The notes: generated by a model not told the origin, from the sequence alone. Counted from the stretch's first letter, positions 45,656 to 57,960 are shown. The stretch is DNA of 64,000 nt from Phyto melanocephala (GCA_941918925.1 OW799236.1:117692562-117756561); one strand, 5' to 3'. Translations and numbers: made by a program.

Positions 45656-47260
45656 CTGGAAGAGAGGTTAATTGATTTAGATTTTAGTGTATTTAAACAC
45701 AGTTTACTGCTAAAAAATAGTTATTGTTCCCTTTTAATGGATTAATAATATTTTTAAAAAAATTTTAACTCATAAATGATTAAATTTTTTTATAGAAAAA
45801 AAAATTATTTTCCAGAATTAAAAATTTTATATTTCTGTATTTAAGCCTGTGACCGCCATACTGTCATACTACTGACTACTCTACGGGTGTACTCAAAATA
45901 AACCTTTTTAAAAAACTTCGAATAATTTAAGTTGGGAAATAAGCAATTATTTTCTGTTCTCTGTTGTGAGCATTTAATATCGCTACCGATCGTTTGTTTG
46001 CTTAAGAGACCTATGGTGCTTACTAAGGCCTATTAACATAATATTCGGTTAAATAAATTTAACGTAAAAGTTTACTAACTTTCACTAAGTTTAAACTAAA
46101 GTTTTAACTATAAATTAAAATTGTTCGTTAACTATAGGCAAGAGTTAGTTAACTTGTAGTTATCAAATATTATGAATGAATTTCAAAAAGAAGAAGAAAT
46201 GTATACATAAATATAAATTCTTAATGTGCACCCATCTGCTAATATATTTAATACAAATTAAATGTATTTTGAAATAAGTTTTGCTATAAATTTAACAATT
46301 CTCTTAGATAAATGATATCTCATGAAAAACTTCGAATAAGAAATATTTACTTTATATAAATTATTCAAATGTGTAAATCATTTTAATCGTAGAGGCATCT
46401 TTCAATTGTTGAAAAATAGCAAAAATATAATATATTTATATTCAAACATCAAATATTTTCTTCCAGTTAAGAACTTAAACGCCAAATAGTACTCTGTAAA
46501 ATTTAACTGAAGTCTGGCAAAATAATCTAAAAGTTATAAGATAACTGAACTTTGTGTTTATGGGTTTTGGCTAACCAAGGTTTAGATTTGAGTTAAGTGT
46601 TAACTGTAGATTAACTTTTTTTATTGTTAACGGCTCTAAGACTTAGAAAGTTTAATTTGTAAGACTTTACTGAAACATATCTCAAATTGTTTTGTTTGAT
46701 GAAAAAATAATTCGTTGGGTAGACGAATCTATAGAACATTTTTATTCATTTATAACCATTTGTTAATGGTTATAACTTTTTATGACTTACAAATCTTCTA
46801 GCCGGACAGGCAACTAGATTGTTATTGTTATTATTTCTAAAAAGTTTTAGAAATCTGGTAAATAATTTAACAAACCTTGACAAAATAAACACTGGGATGG
46901 TCTTAATTTCTGGGACATTCAATTGTTGTATATGGCAAGCTTTCCGTCAGACAGACGCATGGACATTATTGAGTTAACTTAGTAAGAGCTATTGGATATA
47001 ATTTTAAGTAAAATTTAACTAATTTGTTTATATGAAAAGCTATGTTAATAGAAAAGAAGTAGCTGCTATCGGAAATGATTAAAAGACGTTTAAACGTACA
47101 GACAGAAGGACGGAAATTTTTGGTTGGTATAGAATATGTGTTAAAAATTATTTATCGAAAGAGACTTTAAATTTAAAATTATTCTACTAAAGAAGACTAA
47201 AATAGTGGTTGGTTGCTAAATCAAAATTCTTGATATTCTTTTTAAATTCAAATTATTTAC
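45656..47260 (-). other. ds intron between exons c and d (1605 bp)
   Basis: No gene seen. A 10-bp-stem hairpin TTATAACCAT...ATGGTTATAA lies at about 46750-46775. CAGACAGA motifs near 46945 and 47098 may be remnants of Helentron-type elements. Confidence 0.6.
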
Positions 47261-47439
47261 CTGCGTATATCCTTGATTACTATTAAGACCCATAGCAGCT
47301 TTAATATTGAGTAAAACTTGTGCTTTTGTTTCACGATCCAAACTGTTGGCAATTCTTATATTTCCCGAGTTTTCATCAATTGAAAAATATCCCTCTGGAT
47401 CTCCCGAATAAATGGTATAGTGTACAGCATTGCGATTGG
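47261..47439 (-). CDS. ds: dachsous exon c (middle of an EC repeat)
   Basis: This small exon of 179 nt enters in phase 1 (split alanine) after acceptor tttcag and leaves in phase 0 before gtaaat. It encodes about 59 residues, including IYSGDPEGYFSID, SGNIRIA and the LDRE strand, and ends SNQGYTQ. It supplies the middle and end of the EC repeat that begins with YVKED in the previous exon; its DVNDN linker lies in the next exon. It is too short and lacks a suitable methionine, so simple open-frame searches miss it. It was found because both neighbouring exons needed it to keep frame and homology. Confidence 0.95.
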
Positions 47440-50400
47440 CTGAAAGAAAAAAAAAAATAAAATATTAATATATTTTGGCTAATGGTCTTTTGATGTAATT
47501 GGTTTAATATACTGTTTATGGGGATTCAGTATAAGAATGTTTTTAAGTCTTATACTATGTTGTTAGTAATAAATTTTTCCTGTTTAAAATATTGGTTATT
47601 AGTCAGTTCCGCACCTGCGAAGACTAAATAAAGTCAAATAAAGCACTTTAGGAAAATAATGAAAAATTATTTATAGAATGAGTGTTGTATTGACAAAAAC
47701 CATTGTTTGCATGTGTCACTAGCGTGAACATTAAAGTTAAATAAAATAAAAACACTTTTACTTTAATTATGTCAGGATAAATTTATTTCATAAGTTCGTA
47801 TATGACTCAAGGCAAGTAAAGACTAAACTACTTCGATTCACGATCGTCGATATACTATCAATCTTTTTCACTTTATCTTCGTAGCACGTTAATTCAAAAA
47901 TTAGTATCGCATGTAAAGAAGAATGTCAAACATCCTCATTGTTGTACTTTCGCAGGGTGATACATGTTTGTAATAAAACTTTAATAAATAATAATATTAG
48001 TGCCCGATGTACTACCGATAATAATATGGCTTCTATGACCTAGTTTGAACAATTCAATTTAGGAACACTGATTTAGCATCAATTTGACCATCTCGATATT
48101 TTGGAAGCTACTTAGTATAATGAGAATTTTACGAAAATGTTTCGGATTATTTGATTAAAAAGTTCAGCTGATTCAGCGATAGAAGAAAATTTATCATCCA
48201 CTTCCACAACCACCAGGACATTTTGCCGAAAAATAATATTTTCTAACGAAGCATATTTTTATTTTTCTGGTTAGTTTAACAAATAAGATTGCCGCATCTG
48301 AGAAGAAAAACTCGAGATCGAGAGCTAACTCATTAACAAAGAGCAAACTCATTAGCAAAAAATTTTGCTGTGGAATTTTTAGTGGTGATATCAGAGTCTG
48401 CTTTTAGAAATCCATTGCTGTAAAGCACTTCAAATATATGATTATTAACTTTATATGGACTCATGTATTGTACAAGATGTCAAACCATGACACACATCTC
48501 ATTAAATAAAATATCATTTGAACACTTAGTTCGTTAATCGTGCAGCCAGCCATTTAAAGGATATCAATTGGCAGAATCTGATCCGCGATTTGAGCGTTTT
48601 AGAATTTTTCTACTTTATTGCCCTTATAACTCGTTACTATGTGGACATTCTGATATTCATGTTAATAAATTTAAAATGTGGGCGTGGCGTTTTCCATAAA
48701 ATATTAACAATTATTATTTTAAACCAATAAAACGATAGAAGTTTGTAGACTTCAAATTGTTTATATTGAGGTAGAGTCATCTCCAACATGTTTGGGTATA
48801 GAAGTATTTGTAATCAAAATTTTGTATGCCAGCGCCCTTTAGTTATGAAATATTATTTGAAATCAATCCACACTAATTTGCATATAGAAATTAAAAACAC
48901 GTTGTTTTATTAATGAAAGCTTCATTCTTATATGTTTTATACCTTTCTTAACAATTCAAAATCTTCTTCGGCACTAAGAATAAATCGACGTTTTAATATA
49001 AAAAGGGCGTATAACGTTTTTTTTTTTTCTAATTTACAGGAGAAAGAGAAAACAGAACAAAATTTTAAAGAACGAAATGAGTTAGAGGCTTTTTATGTGG
49101 CTATAAATCTATTATTTGCAATCATAGCTCATTAAATTTTTTACGGGTGGTGTGTTTGTATGTGGACTACTAGAAAACGTTAAAACACCATTTCGTTAAA
49201 AATCGAGATACGTCCTTTTCTTATTAAGCCATCGATATATAAATACACCTTTGAAGCATGTCTGATGCCTTTGTAAATTATAATCATTATTTGCTTTATT
49301 GTGTGACTCAAAAACAAAAAAAAACCCAACTGTCATTTCGGCAAAACACTTGATAATTTAAATGCAATTCAAGCCAGAATAAATGGATCATTAAAACTGA
49401 TTTACTCCAAAAGAATCAAATGGCAATATAAAAATCCCATTATAACAATAGAAAGAATATTTTGTTAAACCAAAAATCAAATATAAAAATCACTTGAATT
49501 CAAGTAAGGAAGTAAATTGCATTTCAACACCAACAAAAATTGGCAAAAGCACTCATGAAACTCTAAAGAATTCTTTAGAAAAACGGGGAAAAAATCAATT
49601 TCATATAAACAGTTTAAAGAGCTAAAGATGAGAAAAGAAAAAAAAAAATAATAATAAGACAAAAATCAAATAAAAACAGCTTAAAAAAAGTTTTGCATAC
49701 GACAGCAAGTATCTTTAAATATACAAAATCATGATGACTATCATGAAAACGTTTTGGAACAATGCAACAAAATGGCTTGTTTAAAAGCTAAAAAGAAGCA
49801 CCAACTCAAATCTTCTTTGTTTTTTTTTTTTATTTTTCTACTTTCATTGAAGTATTTTATTTTGATGCCTTGAAGTATAATATAAAATTTCTGTTGAAAT
49901 TTAGCTTTCAAATGGTTTTACCGCAAATAAAAGGATGGCAGAAAGAAAAAAAAAATAATAAAAAAAATCAAGATGAAACAGAAGAAGAGCTGGCTGCAAC
50001 AAACAGACTGCCAAATTTAATATTTAGCCAAAACATCTAACATCTTTTAAATTGTATAACAAGCTAAATGAAACAAAAACCCAACATATAAATCGTTAAG
50101 ATCTTAAACAATCTTCACTACTCAAGCAAACCACAACAACTACAACAACAAAAATAATAACACACATATACAAAACACAAAAACAGCAACAAAACAAAAA
50201 CAAACTAAATGTCGAAGAGACAAGTACAAAGAAGTAAAATAAAAAAATCTTCAAAATTTTGTTTGAAGAAGCTTGTGCTGCAAAAAGAAATTGTCTGTGC
50301 TGTCAATCAAATGTTCAGATATTTGTTTCCAAATCATTGAATTAATGAATGCTCGTTTGCTTCAATGAGTGCAAAGGAAAAAACAATAAACTTTTATTTA

Positions 50401-50449
50401 CCAAAAAAGTTAAAATTCAAGGATAAATTTTGAACAAATTTTTTTTAAT
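47440..50449. other. ds intron sequence between exons b and c, left part
   Basis: No gene seen. A stretch with GTGGGCGTGGC at about 48678-48690 may belong to a Helitron-like remnant (48600-48850). Positions 49300-50370 are CAA/AAC-rich and unlike the elements here. Confidence 0.45.
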
Positions 50450-52000
50450 AAAATTGCAATTGAAGCTCTTTCAATCCAGGAATTACTTAAAAAGAATTTT
50501 TCGAGAATGTCCTTTTAAAAAAGTTTTCGAAATATTATCATAAAAGAAAACATTTTTTAAAATGTGGAAAGAATTTTTGAACAATTTCTTTTAATAGCAT
50601 TTTTTTTATAAATTATCTAAAATATTCGTTATATTAAAAAGTCGAAAAATTTATCAAAAACGATATTTAAATGGATTTCTTTGAGTATACTTGCAACAAC
50701 TTTTCAATTTAGCTTTGATATATACTGAAATGAGCGTAATTAAACTCTGGATGCCTATGATTGTATGATTTTGGGATGAGAGAAGTGAGCGGTGCCACGC
50801 CCATAGAAATTAAATAGTATTGTTCAACTGCTTTTGTTTATTTTTTTTTAAATGTACACACACATTCAGGTTCCTGGACAATATAGTTTTATGACAAGGA
50901 GAGTGGGTAGAATCACTCCTATTAAAAGTAAAGTTTCTGCTATGTTTTCAAGCTTTTTTGATGAGGATATTTATCAAGAAGAATTGTTCGAGAATATCTT
51001 TTTAAGAGAGTTATTGAAAAATTCTCATACAAGAAAATTTTTTTTAAATATATTCAAGAATAAAGAATTTTTAAAAATTTTCTTACAGTAGCATTTTTTA
51101 TAAAAAATTATCTTAAAGATTTTTATTATTAAAAACCAAAGTATAGTAGTTTTTGAACCTACTCATATATGAGAACAATTTTTAAAAACCGTATTTTAAT
51201 GGATTTGTTTGGGTTTACTTGCGACAAGTTTTCAACTTAGTCTTAGACTTCTATTTAAAGGATGATCATTAAACTTTGAAAGTCTGTGATATTATAATTT
51301 TGTGATTAAGGAAGTGGGCTGTGCCACGCCCATAAAAAGTAAATAGTATTTTTCAACTGCTTCTGTTAAGAAATTTTTTATTAACCTGTACACACTCATT
51401 CAGATCCCTGTCCATTTTCCCTGCCATAAAACTATATTCATGGCAGGGAAAATGGGCAGAATCACGCATCTTAAAAGAAAAGTGTCCTCTATATTTTTAA
51501 GCTCTTTTAATCAAGAAATCCCTCTTGAAGAATTTTACGAGAATTTATTTTTAAGAAAGTTTTTTAAAAGTTCTCGTACATAAAAAAAAATTTTTCCAGA
51601 AAAAAAACAGTTTTTTTAAATTTTCTTTCAGTAGCATTTTTTATAAAAATTATCTTAAATATTCTTATTATTAAGAATCAAAGTATATAAGTGTATGAAC
51701 TTACGCATATATGAGAGAATTATCAAAAACCATATTTAAAGAGATTTGTTTAGGTTTATATGCGACAACTTTCTAACTTAGCCTCTGGAAGCCTGTGATA
51801 TTATAATTATCTGATTAGAGAAGTGAGCGGTGCCACGCCTATAGAAAGTAAATAGTATTTTTCAACTGCTTGTGCTTAAATTGTTTTTATTAAAATGTAC
51901 ACACATATTAAGGTCCCTGAACAATATAGTTTTATAACAAGGAAGTGCGCAGTATCACGCCTATTAAAAGTATTTTTTTTGACAACTGTCATAACATTTC
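50450..52000 (+). repeat. Tandem array, ~520-bp unit, three copies plus a partial one
   Basis: The anchor GGTGCCACGCC(C/T)ATAGAAA or GTGCCACGCCCATAAAAA, with TAAATAGTATT(G/T)TTCAACTGCTT after it, occurs near 50790, 51318 and 51826. The spacings are about 529 and 508 bp. A shared block around GA(A/G)AATT...CGAGAAT...TTTTAAGA precedes each anchor, and a partial earlier unit is visible at about 50470-50560. The CCACGCCCA box links it to the Helitron/Helentron elements of this locus. Not coding. Confidence 0.85.
51412..51455. repeat. Perfect 16-bp inverted repeat created in array unit 2
   Basis: CCATTTTCCCTGCCAT and ATGGCAGGGAAAATGG flank a 12-bp loop. In units 1 and 3 the equivalent place reads in a single direction (AATATAGTTTTAT...CAAGG). 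Here the AATATAGTTTTATGGCAGGG segment is present inverted as well. Confidence 0.85.
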
Positions 52001-52588
52001 TATTTCCATCAATATTTGTAGTTCATTGATCAAATTTCTATTAAATCAAACAAAATAGCTAAACTAGTAATCGAAGAGGGTTTCTAGGATTTTTTTAAAA
52101 TTAATTTTAAGAAACTTTTGTGAAAATATCACAAGAAAATGCTTTTATAGAAAATGTTTTTTAAAAATTTTTGTATATACAGGGTGAGCTTAAAGTAACG
52201 ATGAGGCTTAACATATTTTTTAGTTTTTTATTTATTGCTAAGAAGAAAAATTTTTATAAATAAAATAAAAAATTGTTTAAACTTATGATGACTCTGGGCC
52301 TACTTTATATCAAAAATTTAGGTTGAAACTAAAATTTGACCAAAAAAAATTTTTTTTTAAAACGATTAAAGTTTTTTTTTTATAAACATTTTTCTCTGAA
52401 ATCTGTTGGCAATAATTTCTTGTTATTTTTTTTATTTATTTTTGAAGTAATAAAAATGTTATATAAAAGGATAATTTCTAAAAGGTAATTTTGAAAAAGA
52501 AAATTAATCAAGAGAGGAAAAGTAAATTTTTTTTTTATACAAATTAACACTTTTCTATACTTCCTTTAGCCTTAACAAAAACACTCAC
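52001..52588. other. ds intron sequence next to exon b donor
   Basis: A single terminus TACAGGGTGAGCTTAAAGTA at about 52179 resembles the ends of the MITE at 14595-14779. No inverted partner was found. The rest is AT-rich. Confidence 0.45.
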
Positions 52589-53074
52589 CTGCATCCGTGC
52601 TGGTTGCTTGTATTGTACCCACAACACTGCCACGCTGTACATCCTCTTTTACATAGAAACTATAACGCAACTTCTCAAATATTGGTGGACGTTGTGTGGC
52701 ATCAATTATGTTTGCAAATACCAATGCATCTTGTTGAGTTCGCAAACCGCCACCATCACTTGCTGATACATTTAAAACATAAAGTGATTGCGTGCGTGCC
52801 GACAGCATATTTGGGCGATTCAAAAATATTTCTCCAGTAGTGCGTTCTATACGAAATAAACTGGCATCATTACCGCCTACAATGCGATATGTAATGGTAC
52901 CATAACGGCCAGCATCTGGATCTGTGGCCACCAACGTTACAATGGGTGTATTTAAGGCTGTCGTCGAGGCCGTTTCACGCAACGAGACATTGTAGTGATG
53001 GGGATGGAAAATAGGTCGATTATCATTAATGTCGGTTAGTTGTATTTTAACCATAGATGTAGTGCTTAGACCAC
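52589..53074 (-). CDS. ds: dachsous exon b (two EC repeats with a non-canonical linker)
   Basis: This exon encodes 161 complete codons with split glycine and alanine codons at its ends (phase 1 in and out). It starts GGLSTTSMVKIQL and carries the calcium linker TDINDNRPIF. A complete EC repeat follows, with DPDAG and SASDGG. It then crosses into the next repeat through DATQRPPIF, where the usual DxNDN calcium motif is missing, and finishes after YVKEDVQRGSVVG. The acceptor is ttctag and the donor gtgagt. Drosophila Ds, as I recall it, also lacks DxNDN at this linker, so the loss looks ancestral and not a pseudogene sign. Confidence 0.96.
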
Positions 53075-53183
53075 CTAGAATAGAATAAAAAAAATTTGTT
53101 ATTTAATACAATTTTAATACAAATGTTTTATTGTTTTGATTTTTATGTTCTTTGAACACTTTTATCTTTGATTAAGTACTCAC
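53075..53183 (-). other. ds intron between exons a and b (109 bp)
   Basis: This is a minimal intron with a gtgagt donor and a ttctag acceptor. Confidence 0.92.
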
Positions 53184-53367
53184 CTCTATCCGTAGCTATA
53201 ACGGGAAACTCATACATTTGTTTTCTTTCAAAGTCCAAATCACCAGCAATGCAAATTTCTCCCGTAGCTGAGCGTACTTCAAACTCATTAAAAGACTTGG
53301 CACCCAACGAACCCATGGTATAGTTGACCATGGCATTAACACCACAATCTGGGTCATTGGCTGACAC
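53184..53367 (-). CDS. ds: dachsous exon a (first in window; EC repeat, partial)
   Basis: This exon encodes 61 residues plus one base. It opens in phase 0 after a pyrimidine-rich acceptor (cttttcag) with VSANDPDCGVNA, the calcium-binding DxD region of an EC repeat. It continues through the LDFE strand and ends at ATDR just before a gtgagt donor. The first half of this repeat must come from an upstream exon, which is not found between 53368 and 64000. Drosophila Ds has nearly the same string at the corresponding place. The following intron is only 109 bp, in contrast to the multi-kilobase introns elsewhere. Confidence 0.95.
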
Positions 53368-54508
53368 CTGAAAAGAGAAAAGCAAATAAACAAATATTTA
53401 ATTATAATAGAAAAAATAAGAAAAATTAAATTCAACTGTTTTTAAACAATTAAAGGTCATTAAGTTACTTTGTTAAACTTAACTTTATACACATACACTT
53501 TCAACACAACGTTTGAGTGTGTAAATATTTGTTTTAAATTGTTTATAAAACATTTTATTTTTGTTGCTCAGTTAAATAAAAAATTTAATTAAATTTGGTT
53601 AAATGTCAGTTGAGAGAAAAAAAATCATATCATGCGGACAATGTCTTGGTAGTATAATCTTATAAAGTTTTAGTTTCAATTTTGTAACTTTTTGGCTGAC
53701 CACGTATTAGCAATTTTAGTTTGCTATTATATTTTTCAATTAAAATTCTTTATTAAAAAAATTTTGGTGCATGTGTATGAATGTTTGTATGTGATAATGC
53801 CTGTTGGCCTAAAAATGTTTATCTGAAAAAATTCATTTATTTAATGAACATTTTTTTCTCATAAGATTGGAATCTACATTTGGCCACATGTATGAAATAT
53901 TTGTTTTTATATATGTTGGTGTAACAAGGGGGTTTTATTAAAGTAATTTACGAATTATTAAATGTAAATAAAAATTTTTGAACATGATTTAACATTTTTT
54001 AACATTGTGTAATTTAATTATTTTATAATTAATTTTTTCTGAAAATTTAATCATTAAGCCTGTTGTATACGTTTTAAAGAAATTTCTTACTCTAGTATTA
54101 AGATTTCTGTTCTTTATATATAAAATGTTAACTTTTAAAAATTTATTGTTAAGTTAAGCAGACTTCAAAGAAAACATTTTTACAGTACAGTGCATAGTGG
54201 GCTTGGTACCAAAAAAAAAAATTTAAAAAAAAATTATTTTTAAAGCTTTCCACCATGCACATAACAAGAACCTAAGCACATCTTATTATATTAAAAGCAA
54301 AATCATGGTAAGAACATAATCACAAGGTTTGAATTGCATTATCTACGACAATATTACAGTTATGGGAAACATTATATTAGTATTTATTATTTATTGAAAT
54401 ATTTATTTAATCGCGATTGCTAAATGTTTGTTTGAATTTCATTATTTACTGTTAGTTTTTTATGAAACCTCCATATGGTTGTAATCAAAAACAATATTAT
54501 ATAGAGAA
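53368..54508. other. ds intron sequence upstream of exon a
   Basis: This is the start of an intron of more than 10.6 kb. AT-rich, no gene. A region around 54295-54495 (AAAATCATGGTAAGAACATA ... CATATGGTTGTAATC) faintly resembles the ends of the element at 24264-25199, but the match is weak. Confidence 0.45.
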
Positions 54509-55325
54509 CTAGCTAATAGCCGGTGTGCTTCGCCACCCCCATCGTAATGAAATACAAATTTTATAGTTCAAAAATATATTTATTTTGCAAGTGCCATGCC
54601 TACTATTACTAAATCAACCATTTCTTATTCAAATAATCATATAGACGTCAAAGTGTCTCTTGCAAAATTTGGGTACTCTAACAATTATCGCTTCCCAGAT
54701 ATACGATTTTTTGTATTTAATTCATATGACAGGTGCCACGCCCACTATTACTAAAGCATCCATTTCTTATCAAAATAGTCTTATAGATGACAAAGCTTCT
54801 CGTGCAAAATTCGGGTACTCTAACTGTTATCGCTTTCCGAATATACGAATATTAGTATTGGATTGCTATGAGAGCTGCCACGCCCACTATTTCTAATTTA
54901 CCAATTTTTTCCAGAAATGTTTATTTGAGTGTTAAAGTTGCTCTTGCAAAATTTTAGTACTCTAATCGATATCGTTTTCCAAATATACAAAATTTAGTAT
55001 TTAATTCATGTGGCCACGCCTACCATCGAAAGTCCGCCCATTTTTGACCCAAATGTTTGTGTGGATGTCAAAGTTTGCCGTACTTAATTTGAAGACTCTA
55101 GCTGCATTAACTTTCGTGATATATAATATTTAATACTTATTATTTAATAGGGCGTGGCACCCCGCCCACTTACAATTTCAAACCAAGGTATAGCCTATAG
55201 TTCCTTCCAGACATACAGAAAAATTCTGTGAAAATTTCAAAGAAATCGGTCCAGCCGTTTAACCGTCTATTAGCACAAACAAACATACAAACATACAAAC
55301 ACACATTGATTTTTATATATATAGA
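54509..55325 (-). mobile_element. Non-autonomous Helitron, copy on the minus strand with tandem core
   Basis: On the minus strand it begins TCTATATATATAAAAATC after an A (55326) and ends in CGGCTATTAGCTAG before a T (54508), i.e. TC...CTAG at an AT site. It is 817 bp. Four diverged ~115-bp units make up the core, each with a GCCACGCC(C/T)AC box followed by AAATTCGGGTACTCTAA-like sequence. Its 5' terminus is nearly identical to that of the copy at 4669-5058, so the two share a 5' family end but differ inside. Confidence 0.8.
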
Positions 55326-55487
55326 TTACTTGAAAAAAATTTAAATTTTATATTAGATAACAAAAAAATAATGAAATGGTATTCGCAACAATAGTATAGT
55401 TGAGAATCTATCAAGTTATGGTAGGTAGTATGCTTTTAACGATTTTTTATGTGCTTTTTTTAGCTTACAATTTTTAAATACATAATA

Positions 55488-56062
55488 AACGGTGGTTAAA
55501 TTTTAAGGGCTGCTGTGGTTCACACTCACATTCAAACGACAAGTTTTTTTCTGCCTGTCATTTGACATTTCTCAATTTGAGACTACCTCAATTTGAAGCA
55601 TGTATATATACACAATCGATTAACGCGTTAAAGTTATTCAGTGTTATTATGAAAATGGGTGTTCAAATCAAAATGCCCAACAATTGCACTTCTCACGCTC
55701 GTCGTTGATGAACATTATGCATAAAGATTTGCATTTACATGCTAACAAGGTGCAATTGGCTCAAGAACTAAAGCCTCTTGACCACTCCAAACGTCGTCAA
55801 TGGTCAAGAGCTAATAAAGGAGATAATTTGGCACATTAACGGCATAGAACCTCAATTATGCCTCAGGGTCATCGAAAATATGGACCATCAGATAGAGGCG
55901 TGCCGCCGACGTCATGGCGGCCATGTGGCCGATATTTTGTTTTATACATAACTGAACCATAGCAATATTGTCATAAGTAATAAAAAGAAATGACAATAAT
56001 TTCCTAAATAATTTGTGTTTTGTTCAAAATAAGCATCGGCTCTTAAAATTTAACCAACCCTT
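55488..56062 (+). mobile_element. Internally deleted mariner-like element, family M1 copy 3
   Basis: The ends GGTGGTTAAATTTTAAGGG and the inverted CTTAAAATTTAACCAACCC are flanked by TA. Coding remnants on the plus strand include TQSINALKLFSV-like N-terminal sequence (55610-55650), a middle block (HLHANKVQLAQELKPLDHSK), and the C-terminal MDHQIEACRRRHGGHVADIL. It is broken and lacks catalytic blocks. At 575 bp it is similar in size to the other two copies, but it retains a different middle segment. Confidence 0.85.
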
Positions 56063-57184
56063 TAAATATAAATAAATTAAAGAAATTTTAAATAGATAAA
56101 CACAAATTATTAATAAAGTGGAATTATAATAAAAATTAAAAATATAAATACGATCTATTTTCTTATCAGCAAAAGTGATATCATTTGTTTCAGAAAATTT
56201 TTAAGAAAATATTTCATATATTATATAGTCATATTATGACTACAATCGATTATTTAATGTTTAATTAAAAAAAATATATATAATAACGATTAATTATTTT
56301 CTGTTTATATGGGATCATAGTATAATAAATTTTAACTATCTTATGGCCGCATGCCATTATATTATAAAGAGTAGTATTCGTGCTATGTGGGTTTTCAGTG
56401 TTCAAAAGAAAGAGTATTTTGTGGACAGGCGCATGAGATAGTGTCTTTTTCAGAAAATTAAAAATAAATATATAACATCTAAGCTTTTAGTTTGAATTGC
56501 ATGAAACAATTTGGGGCTCGTGCCAAAGGACCAAATCTACTCAGTCTTAGAATTTTGAGATATACAATTTTATTATAATTTTTTTTTGTGATTTTAAATA
56601 AAATTAGAATACTTTTGGATACGGTGATACGGTTAATATATTCAGAATTTTTAAGGACAATGAACTTGCAAAAAAATATGATTATAAAATTTGAAATTCT
56701 ATAATTTAGATATGTTTTTTAAATAAAAAATTAAACATTTCTAAACGGTTTAAGCTATAAAATTAATGTATCATTTATTTCCGTTTAATTAGGAAAACCA
56801 AAACAATTTTTTTTAATTTTTTTAAACGCTGAAGAGAAACTTTGGGTCAATGGATAGAAAGCCAAAAAGGAAAAAAACCAAAGAAGATAATTATTTAAAC
56901 TTAATTTACTTGTTTCTTTGTTTTTGATCGAAAAATACCACTAGCAAGAATTTGTTCAAATTATTTCATAATTACAAATGTTGTAAGCCTCGAAAAATTT
57001 GTTTAATCCGAGATTGCTAAATTTTACGAACTATGAAGCTATATTGAACTAACACAAGGTATCTCAAATTGCACTGATTAGGCAGATCTAGTCCTCCGCT
57101 ACGAGCATTAGTTTGGTTAATGCCATTCGAATAAGTAGTTGAAACGTTAAATATTTATTACAATATTTTCTGGAATGGAATAAA
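56063..57184. other. ds intron sequence, no gene seen
   Basis: AT-rich; nothing recognised. Confidence 0.5.
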
Positions 57185-57480
57185 TTTCTCTTTAAGAACT
57201 ACGAAAATCGCAATGTTACAGCCAATGCAAGAAAACACCATACGATGATTATAAGTTTTTTTTTGTCCAGAATGAAAGAATTGGACTTGGCTGACATGTT
57301 TTTTCAACAAGAAGGTGAGCTTTGTAGGCAATTAATCTCACGTTATCGAGTATTCTATTGGCTGCCAGGATTATTTAATTTGACATGACTTTACTATTAA
57401 GACAAAGTTTGGAATTATATATCATTCTTGTCGTTAATTGAAAAATATTAGTTTAATCGGTCAACAAACGGCCAAGTTAA
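57185..57480 (+). pseudogene. Mariner-like transposase relic (catalytic to C-terminal part)
   Basis: RNVTANARKHHTMI, MKELDLADMFFQQEGELC and QLISRYRVFYWLPGLFNLT follow the order of the VNG.RY..MI, WFQQDGA and ISR..PVNWPPRSCDLT blocks of mariner transposases. The second catalytic aspartate has become Glu (FQQEG). Frames are broken afterwards. Confidence 0.65.
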
Positions 57481-57551
57481 AGACAGTTATGAGGAAAAAA
57501 ATAAATAATAAATTTAAGGTTTGTAGCGTTTGAATAACTTTTAGACAATCA

Positions 57552-57960
57552 TATAAAGGGTATCCTAAAACTAACGGAGGATTTAAATTTGTTGTCATTT
57601 TAGCGATTAGTGAAAATAGATAGAACAACGTGCCTTCGTTATAGAACAATATTTCAAAAATAATGAAAGATTGGCAGCCACAATTTGAGAATTTTATACA
57701 AAATATGGTCGGAATAGTGATTTAGCTCCGTCAACTGTGAAAAGATTAATTGAAAAATTCTAAGAGACTGCATCCGGCGGAGACGCCAAACACACTGGCC
57801 GTCCAAAAGTACGCCCTTCAATTTCAATACCAATGCAGTGCAATGTGCCTCAATTTGGGGTCATGGAGAAGAATTTCTAGAGGATCTCTGCAGCATATAC
57901 TCAATAAAGGTTATGCGTAAATTGGATAAACAAGTGCGCATATGCATGCAAAGCCAGAAA
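57552..57960 (+). pseudogene. Mariner-like transposase N-terminal relic
   Basis: Possible terminus AAAGGGTATCCTAAAACTAA near 57555. The coding traces then read EQRAFV-like sequence, EQYFKNNERLAA, TKYGRNSDLAPSTVKRLIEKF, GDAKHTGRPK and a broken continuation to about 57960. These are the paired helix-turn-helix and GRPK linker of a mariner transposase. Stops and shifts are present and the catalytic domain is missing. Confidence 0.7.

Larger units (their letters stand above)
5362..53367 (-). other. ds: dachsous gene, internal part (nine coding exons and their introns)
   Basis: This entry covers the part of the dachsous transcription unit between the first and last coding exon visible here. Ds is a type I membrane cadherin that binds Fat on neighbouring cells, sets planar cell polarity and restrains growth through Hippo signalling. 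Nine exons splice into one open frame of 4,622 nt with junction phases 1,1,0,0,1,0,1,1 and a phase-2 end. Order and sequence follow Drosophila Ds through about 13 EC repeats. Intron sizes from 5' to 3' are 109, 5149, 1605, 9162, 17625, 9190, 402 and 142 bp. The 5' exons (signal peptide, first EC repeats) and 3' exons (last EC repeats, transmembrane segment, cytoplasmic tail) are outside the window. No ds promoter or polyadenylation site is visible. Identification is from remembered Drosophila sequence and is very secure. Confidence 0.96.

Noticed and set aside
46020..46640. Possible large MITE bounded by GTTAAC-rich sequence
   Set aside because: GTTAAC/TTAACT words are frequent throughout and no convincing paired ends were found.
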